Source of the DNA: Deltaproteobacteria bacterium
GTDB taxonomy: Bacteria > UBA10199 > DSSB01
Direction of reading: 5' to 3'
Length of the DNA stretch: 9,606 nt
NCBI GenBank assembly: GCA_021414045.1
Contig: JAIOPF010000225.1
Coordinates: forward strand, 1 to 9,606
Made by a program: the position numbers and the translations under genes. Position 1 is the first letter of the stretch; every line of letters starts with the position of its first letter. This document shows, one piece after another, positions 6,721 to 9,606 of the stretch. The notes under the pieces are model-generated. The model was given only the letters and a program-made list of their open reading frames with translations, was not told the DNA's origin and made no database searches.

Positions 6721-7984
6721 AAGCCAAGGTCTCGCCGAAATACTTCGCCACGGCGAGAGCGCTGTTGACCCCGTCTTCATGAAAGCCCCAACCCCAATAG
6801 GCGCCGCAAAAATGACTGCGATTTTTCCCGCTGATCTCCGCATGGCGCTTTTGAGCGGCGAATCCGGCGGCGCTATAGAGGGGGTGGTGGTAGATCATTT
6901 TCTTTAAAATTTTTTCCGGGGCGATTTGGTCGCCGCGATTCAACGTCACGCAAAAGGATTCGGGTGAGTCGATGCCCTGCAAGCGATTCATATAATAAGT
7001 GACGGTAACCCTATCTTGGGGATCGGGCGGGAGTAGGTAGTTCCAGCTCGCCCAGGCCCCGCGGCGTTTTGGCAGCATGCGGGTGTCGAGGTGGAGTGCG
7101 GTTTGGTTTTCTTGATAGGGAATGGCGCCGAGGATGTCCCTTTCCGGCGCCGTGGCGTCGCTGAGCAGGCGCAGGGTTTGGTCGCTGTGCGTCGCGAAGA
7201 TCACCTGATCGAAGCTTTCTTCCGCCGAGCCGCGAGGTTTCACCAGTACGCGATCTTTTTCGCGGCGAACCGATTCGATGGGGCAGCGCAGCCGGATTTT
7301 TTGTAGAAATGGCCTTGTGATCGCTTCCACGTAAGTCTTGGAACCCCCGCGTATCACCCGCCATTGCGGTTGGTCATAAACGGCCAACATTCCATGGTTG
7401 CTGAAGAACCTCACGAAATAGGCTGCCGGAAAGTCCCGGATTTGTTCGGGGGTGGAGGACCAAACCGCCGCCCCCATCGGAAGCAGGTAATGCTCGACGA
7501 AGGCGCGGGAATAGTTTCGCATCTGCAGGTACTCGCCCATGGGGATATCCTTCAGGCTATACTCCGTCAGCAGCTCCTTGGATTCACGATTAAAGCGTAA
7601 AATATCCAGGGTCATTCGGTAAAAGGAAGGACGAAGGAGGTTGCGCCTTTGGGCGAAAAGGGAATTGAGCGAGGCGCTGCTGTACTCGACTCCTGTCCGG
7701 TCGCAACGGATGCCGAAACTCATCGAACTGGGCTGGCTTTCGATGCCTAGTCGGTCGAGCAATCGGATAAAATTGGGATAGGTCCAGTCGTTGAAAACGA
7801 TGAATCCCGTGTCCACCGCGTGAGTTCTTCCTTGCGATTCGATGCGGTGGGTGTGGGTGTGCCCGCCAATATAGTCGTTGGCCTCGAAAAGGGTGATGTC
7901 GTGACGGGGATGCAGGAGATGGGCGGCGGTCAGTCCCGAGATGCCTGTTCCGACGATGGCGATTTTCTGGGCAGAAGACTCCAC
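6719..7984 (-). CDS. FAD-dependent amine-oxidase-fold oxidoreductase (COG2907 type)
   Basis: This is a 421-residue flavoprotein. The N-terminal [18 protein letters not shown] (7-24), with GTGISG at 12-17, is the FAD Rossmann loop. [15 protein letters not shown] follows, with the acidic ribose ligand and the GG motif. DTGFIVFND and the C-terminal [18 protein letters not shown] are signatures of the COG2907 branch, which sits beside DUF1365 and CFA-family genes in many bacteria. From memory, related loci in alphaproteobacteria make furan fatty acids, with a flavin desaturase acting on a methylated acyl chain. A redox step on phospholipid acyl chains is therefore inferred, not shown. The start is GTG at 7984, the first start codon after an in-frame TAA; its Shine-Dalgarno is weak. 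It is the first gene of the minus-strand operon and diverges from DUF1475. Confidence 0.9.
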   Translation of the reverse strand: MESSAQKIAIVGTGISGLTAAHLLHPRHDITLFEANDYIGGHTHTHRIESQGRTHAVDTGFIVFNDWTYPNFIRLLDRLGIESQPSSMSFGIRCDRTGVEYSSASLNSLFAQRRNLLRPSFYRMTLDILRFNRESKELLTEYSLKDIPMGEYLQMRNYSRAFVEHYLLPMGAAVWSSTPEQIRDFPAAYFVRFFSNHGMLAVYDQPQWRVIRGGSKTYVEAITRPFLQKIRLRCPIESVRREKDRVLVKPRGSAEESFDQVIFATHSDQTLRLLSDATAPERDILGAIPYQENQTALHLDTRMLPKRRGAWASWNYLLPPDPQDRVTVTYYMNRLQGIDSPESFCVTLNRGDQIAPEKILKKMIYHHPLYSAAGFAAQKRHAEISGKNRSHFCGAYWGWGFHEDGVNSALAVAKYFGETLA

Positions 7985-8015
7985 GAATCCGCAATTTACC
8001 GGAGAATGATGCGAG

Positions 8016-8035
8016 AGTTAAGGTATTTCTAAACT
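8016..8035. promoter_or_regulatory. Imperfect inverted repeat in the divergent promoter region
   Basis: AGTTAAG and CTAAACT pair at 6 of 7 positions around the 6-bp AT-rich spacer GTATTT. The repeat lies near the middle of the 101-bp region from which both lipid-modification operons diverge. It could be an operator or part of a promoter. No convincing -35/-10 pair was found on either strand here. Confidence 0.25.
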
Positions 8036-8074
8036 TGGGATCGATGGCAAAGGGTGTTAATTTGGGTTTTGAAC

Positions 8075-8080
8075 TGGAGG
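8075..8080 (+). promoter_or_regulatory. Shine-Dalgarno deciding the DUF1475 start
   Basis: TGGAGG lies 5 nt before the ATG at 8086. It favours that start over the in-frame ATG at 8044 and TTG at 8035, and it places the membrane helix directly at the N-terminus as in the family. Confidence 0.75.
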
Positions 8081-8085
8081 CGCGC

Positions 8086-8424
8086 ATGAGGGGATTGCTG
8101 AAGATTTTGTTCGGGGCGATTTTCTTGGGGATCATCGGCGTGACGATTTGGGCAAGCCGTTATTACAGCGTCTGGGATGCCTATGCCAAGTTATGGGAAG
8201 ATCCCTGGGGGCGGGCGACCCTCTTCGACGCGTATTTTGGCTTTCTCACTTTTTATGTTTGGGTTTTCTACAAGGAAACTTGTTGGGCTTACCGCGCCTT
8301 GTGGTTCGTCCTGATTTTGGGTTTTGGCAATATCGGCATCTCGCTTTACATGTTGATACAGCTTTTTCGATGGAAAGACGGAGAGGGCATCGAGCAGCTC
8401 TTGCTAAGAAGGAAGGCCGCGTGA
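8086..8424 (+). CDS. DUF1475 small membrane protein
   Basis: This 112-residue protein has three predicted membrane helices (about 4-22, 48-62 and 70-93) and a short basic tail. Between the first two is a conserved-looking segment SVWDAYAKLWEDPWGRATLFDAYFGFLTFYVWVFYKE (28-64), and GNIGISLYMLIQLFR (81-95) follows. These match my recollection of the DUF1475 family, which has no known function. It opens the plus-strand operon and its stop overlaps the GTG of the DUF1295 gene by 4 bp (GTGA). An inner-membrane helper of the DUF1295 protein or the methyltransferase is a reasonable context-based guess. Confidence 0.8.
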   Translation: MRGLLKILFGAIFLGIIGVTIWASRYYSVWDAYAKLWEDPWGRATLFDAYFGFLTFYVWVFYKETCWAYRALWFVLILGFGNIGISLYMLIQLFRWKDGEGIEQLLLRRKAA

Positions 8425-9221
8425 CTCCAGGTCCCTGGCTGAGTTTGGTCCTGCAAGCCTGGCTGCTCGTCGCCGTCTTGATGACCTTGCTTTGGATGCT
8501 GCATTTTCCCCTCAAGAACGCCGCGATCGTGGACGTCGGATGGGCTTTGGGACTCGTGCTCATCGCTTGGCTCTATGCTTGCCTTGGGCCCGGCTACCCC
8601 TTGCGCAAAACGCTTTTGGCCGCGATGGTCGGAGCTTGGGGGTTGCGATTGGCGATCTACTTGTTGTTCGCTCGCGTGATCGGGCAAGAGGAGGAAGGTC
8701 GGTATCGCGAGATCCGTCGGAATTGGCGGACGAATGTGGGGCGAAAATTTTTCCTCTTCTTCCAATTCCAGGCGCTGCTCGATGTGTTCCTTTCTTTGCC
8801 ATTCTTGTTCGTGGCGCTGAATCCGACTCCCAGAATCTCGCTCTTGGAATGGGCGGGCCTCGGATTGGCCGGGGTCTCGATTCTGGGAGAATCGCTCGCC
8901 GATTGGCAATTGCATCGTTTCAAATCCGACCCCCGTAACAAGGGCAAGACCTGTCAGCGGGGCCTGTGGCAATATTCGCGGCACCCGAATTATTTCTTCG
9001 AATGGCTGATTTGGTGCGCGTATTTCCTCTTCGCCTTGGCCTCTCCCCACGGAGCGATTTCGATCCTGTGTCCGCTGCTCATGCTTTTTTTCCTGTTCCG
9101 AGTGACGGGAATTCCCGCCACCGAGGCGCAGGCCTTGCGCAGCCGCGGGGAGGAATATCGGCGCTATCAAAAAACGACGAGCGCTTTCATTCCCTGGTTT
9201 CCGAAAAAGGTGGGGCCATGA
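8421..9221 (+). CDS. DUF1295 / steroid 5-alpha-reductase-like membrane protein
   Basis: This 266-residue integral membrane protein has about six hydrophobic helices. It carries the DUF1295 signature: IVDVGWALG (36-44), GQEEEGRYREIRRNW (88-102), a C-terminal GLWQYSRHPNYFFEW (181-195) and GIPATEAQALRSRGEEYRRYQKTTSAFIPWFPK (230-262). The C-terminal part is shared with steroid 5-alpha-reductases and isoprenylcysteine methyltransferases, where the R-HPNY region contacts the nucleotide cofactor. The family is probably an NADPH-dependent reductase of a lipid double bond, though this is unproven for DUF1295. The start is GTG at 8421, overlapping the DUF1475 stop, with GGAAGG just upstream. The stop overlaps the next gene as ATGA. 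Position between membrane proteins and a CFA-like methyltransferase suggests it reduces or otherwise processes the methylated acyl product. Confidence 0.88.
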   Translation: MTPGPWLSLVLQAWLLVAVLMTLLWMLHFPLKNAAIVDVGWALGLVLIAWLYACLGPGYPLRKTLLAAMVGAWGLRLAIYLLFARVIGQEEEGRYREIRRNWRTNVGRKFFLFFQFQALLDVFLSLPFLFVALNPTPRISLLEWAGLGLAGVSILGESLADWQLHRFKSDPRNKGKTCQRGLWQYSRHPNYFFEWLIWCAYFLFALASPHGAISILCPLLMLFFLFRVTGIPATEAQALRSRGEEYRRYQKTTSAFIPWFPKKVGP

Positions 9222-9606
9222 CCTTGAAGGCTACTCTATTGGAGAAGGGGCTTTTGCCCGACTTCGCGATTCGCTACGGCATCCGTCGGCTGAATCTGGT
9301 TCGCTTGGCTGAGGAGGGGCAAGGGGGCGAGGCCGACCGCCAGGCCCGGCTCATGTCCTGGATCGATCAAATGAAGAATGGCCCCATCGCCTTGAAAACC
9401 GAGGCGGCCAACGCCCAGCATTATGAGGTTCCTACCGAATTTTTTCTCAAAGTACTCGGCCCGCGCCTCAAGTACAGCTCCTGTTATTTCGAGCCGGGAG
9501 TGACCTCGCTGAAGCGGGCGGAAGAGGCGATGCTCGAGCTTTATGTCGAGCGCGCGCAAATCGCGGACGGCCAAGAAATTCTCGAACTCGGCTGCGGCTG
9601 GGGTTC
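9218..9606 (+). CDS. CFA / coclaurine N-methyltransferase-like SAM-dependent methyltransferase, partial
   Basis: Only the first 129 residues are present; the right edge cuts the gene. AQHYEVPTEFF (about 66-76) corresponds to the CFA family [10 protein letters not shown] motif, YSSCYF (87-92) holds the conserved cysteine region, and EEAMLELYVERAQIADGQEILELGCGWG (102-129) ends in an intact SAM-binding motif I, GCGWG. The spacing and wording of AMLELYVERA are closer to the coclaurine N-methyltransferase-like bacterial branch than to classic CFA synthase. Substrate is therefore uncertain, but an acyl chain is likely given the neighbours. It is translationally coupled to DUF1295 through an ATGA overlap. 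It contrasts with the CFA-family protein of the opposite operon, which has lost motif I. Confidence 0.88.
   Translation, partial: MTLKATLLEKGLLPDFAIRYGIRRLNLVRLAEEGQGGEADRQARLMSWIDQMKNGPIALKTEAANAQHYEVPTEFFLKVLGPRLKYSSCYFEPGVTSLKRAEEAMLELYVERAQIADGQEILELGCGWG

Noticed and set aside
6712..6843. N-terminal extension of DUF1365 from the upstream ATG at 6843
   Set aside because: The extension has no family similarity, overlaps the end of the FAD gene in another frame, and a better start with Shine-Dalgarno exists at 6711.
8035..8085. Longer DUF1475 starts at TTG 8035 or ATG 8044
   Set aside because: Neither has a good Shine-Dalgarno, whereas ATG 8086 has TGGAGG at ideal spacing.
7985..8085. Sigma-70 promoter on the minus strand from TTGCCA near the middle of this region
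   Set aside because: No -10 box better than 3 of 6 matches lies at 16-18 bp, so it is not distinguishable from chance.
8346..9170. Open frame of 274 codons on the minus strand
   Set aside because: It lies antisense to DUF1295. The product is low-complexity and rich in Q, E and R, as expected for the reverse of a membrane-protein gene.

Overview
The window reads as ordinary chromosomal DNA of a Gram-negative bacterium with moderately high GC. It is densely coded, with 4-8 bp overlaps inside operons, ATG/GTG starts and clear Shine-Dalgarno sequences. The lineage cannot be fixed from the sequence. A secreted protein ending in Gly-Cys, a hydrophobic stretch and an Arg cluster resembles the Cys-containing C-terminal sorting signals best known in Myxococcota and other former Deltaproteobacteria, so such a lineage is a reasonable but unproven guess. 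No RNA genes, insertion sequences, CRISPR arrays or prophage genes were seen, and no gene-free stretch exceeds about 100 bases.

Left part (1-2589). A minus-strand pair encodes a glutathione S-transferase-like protein and, overlapping it by 8 bp, a VOC/glyoxalase-fold protein cut by the window edge. Divergent from them, across 47 bp that hold a perfect 15-bp palindrome, is a 504-residue FAD oxidoreductase of the retinol saturase/carotenoid isomerase type.

Middle (2686-4704). A 653-residue exported protein has about six FG-GAP/calcium-loop repeats, a PKD-like domain and a C-terminal sorting/anchor signal. A strong intrinsic terminator follows.

Right part (4721-9606). Two operons diverge from a 101-bp region (7985-8085). 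The minus-strand operon is a COG2907-type FAD oxidoreductase, DUF1365 and a cyclopropane-fatty-acid-synthase (CFA) family methyltransferase. The plus-strand operon is DUF1475, DUF1295 (steroid 5-alpha-reductase-like membrane protein) and a second CFA/coclaurine-N-methyltransferase-like enzyme cut by the right edge. This gene set is typical of membrane acyl-chain modification loci (cyclopropane, methyl-branched or furan fatty acids). The likely division of labour is methyl transfer to unsaturated acyl chains by the methyltransferases and redox steps by the FAD protein and DUF1295.

The most striking observation is that the first CFA-family protein lacks, in frame, about 29 residues that should carry the glycine-rich SAM-binding motif I, while the rest of the protein is well conserved. 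The second methyltransferase, 3.3 kb away, keeps this motif. The first is therefore a natural pseudoenzyme, a recently disabled gene or an assembly error.
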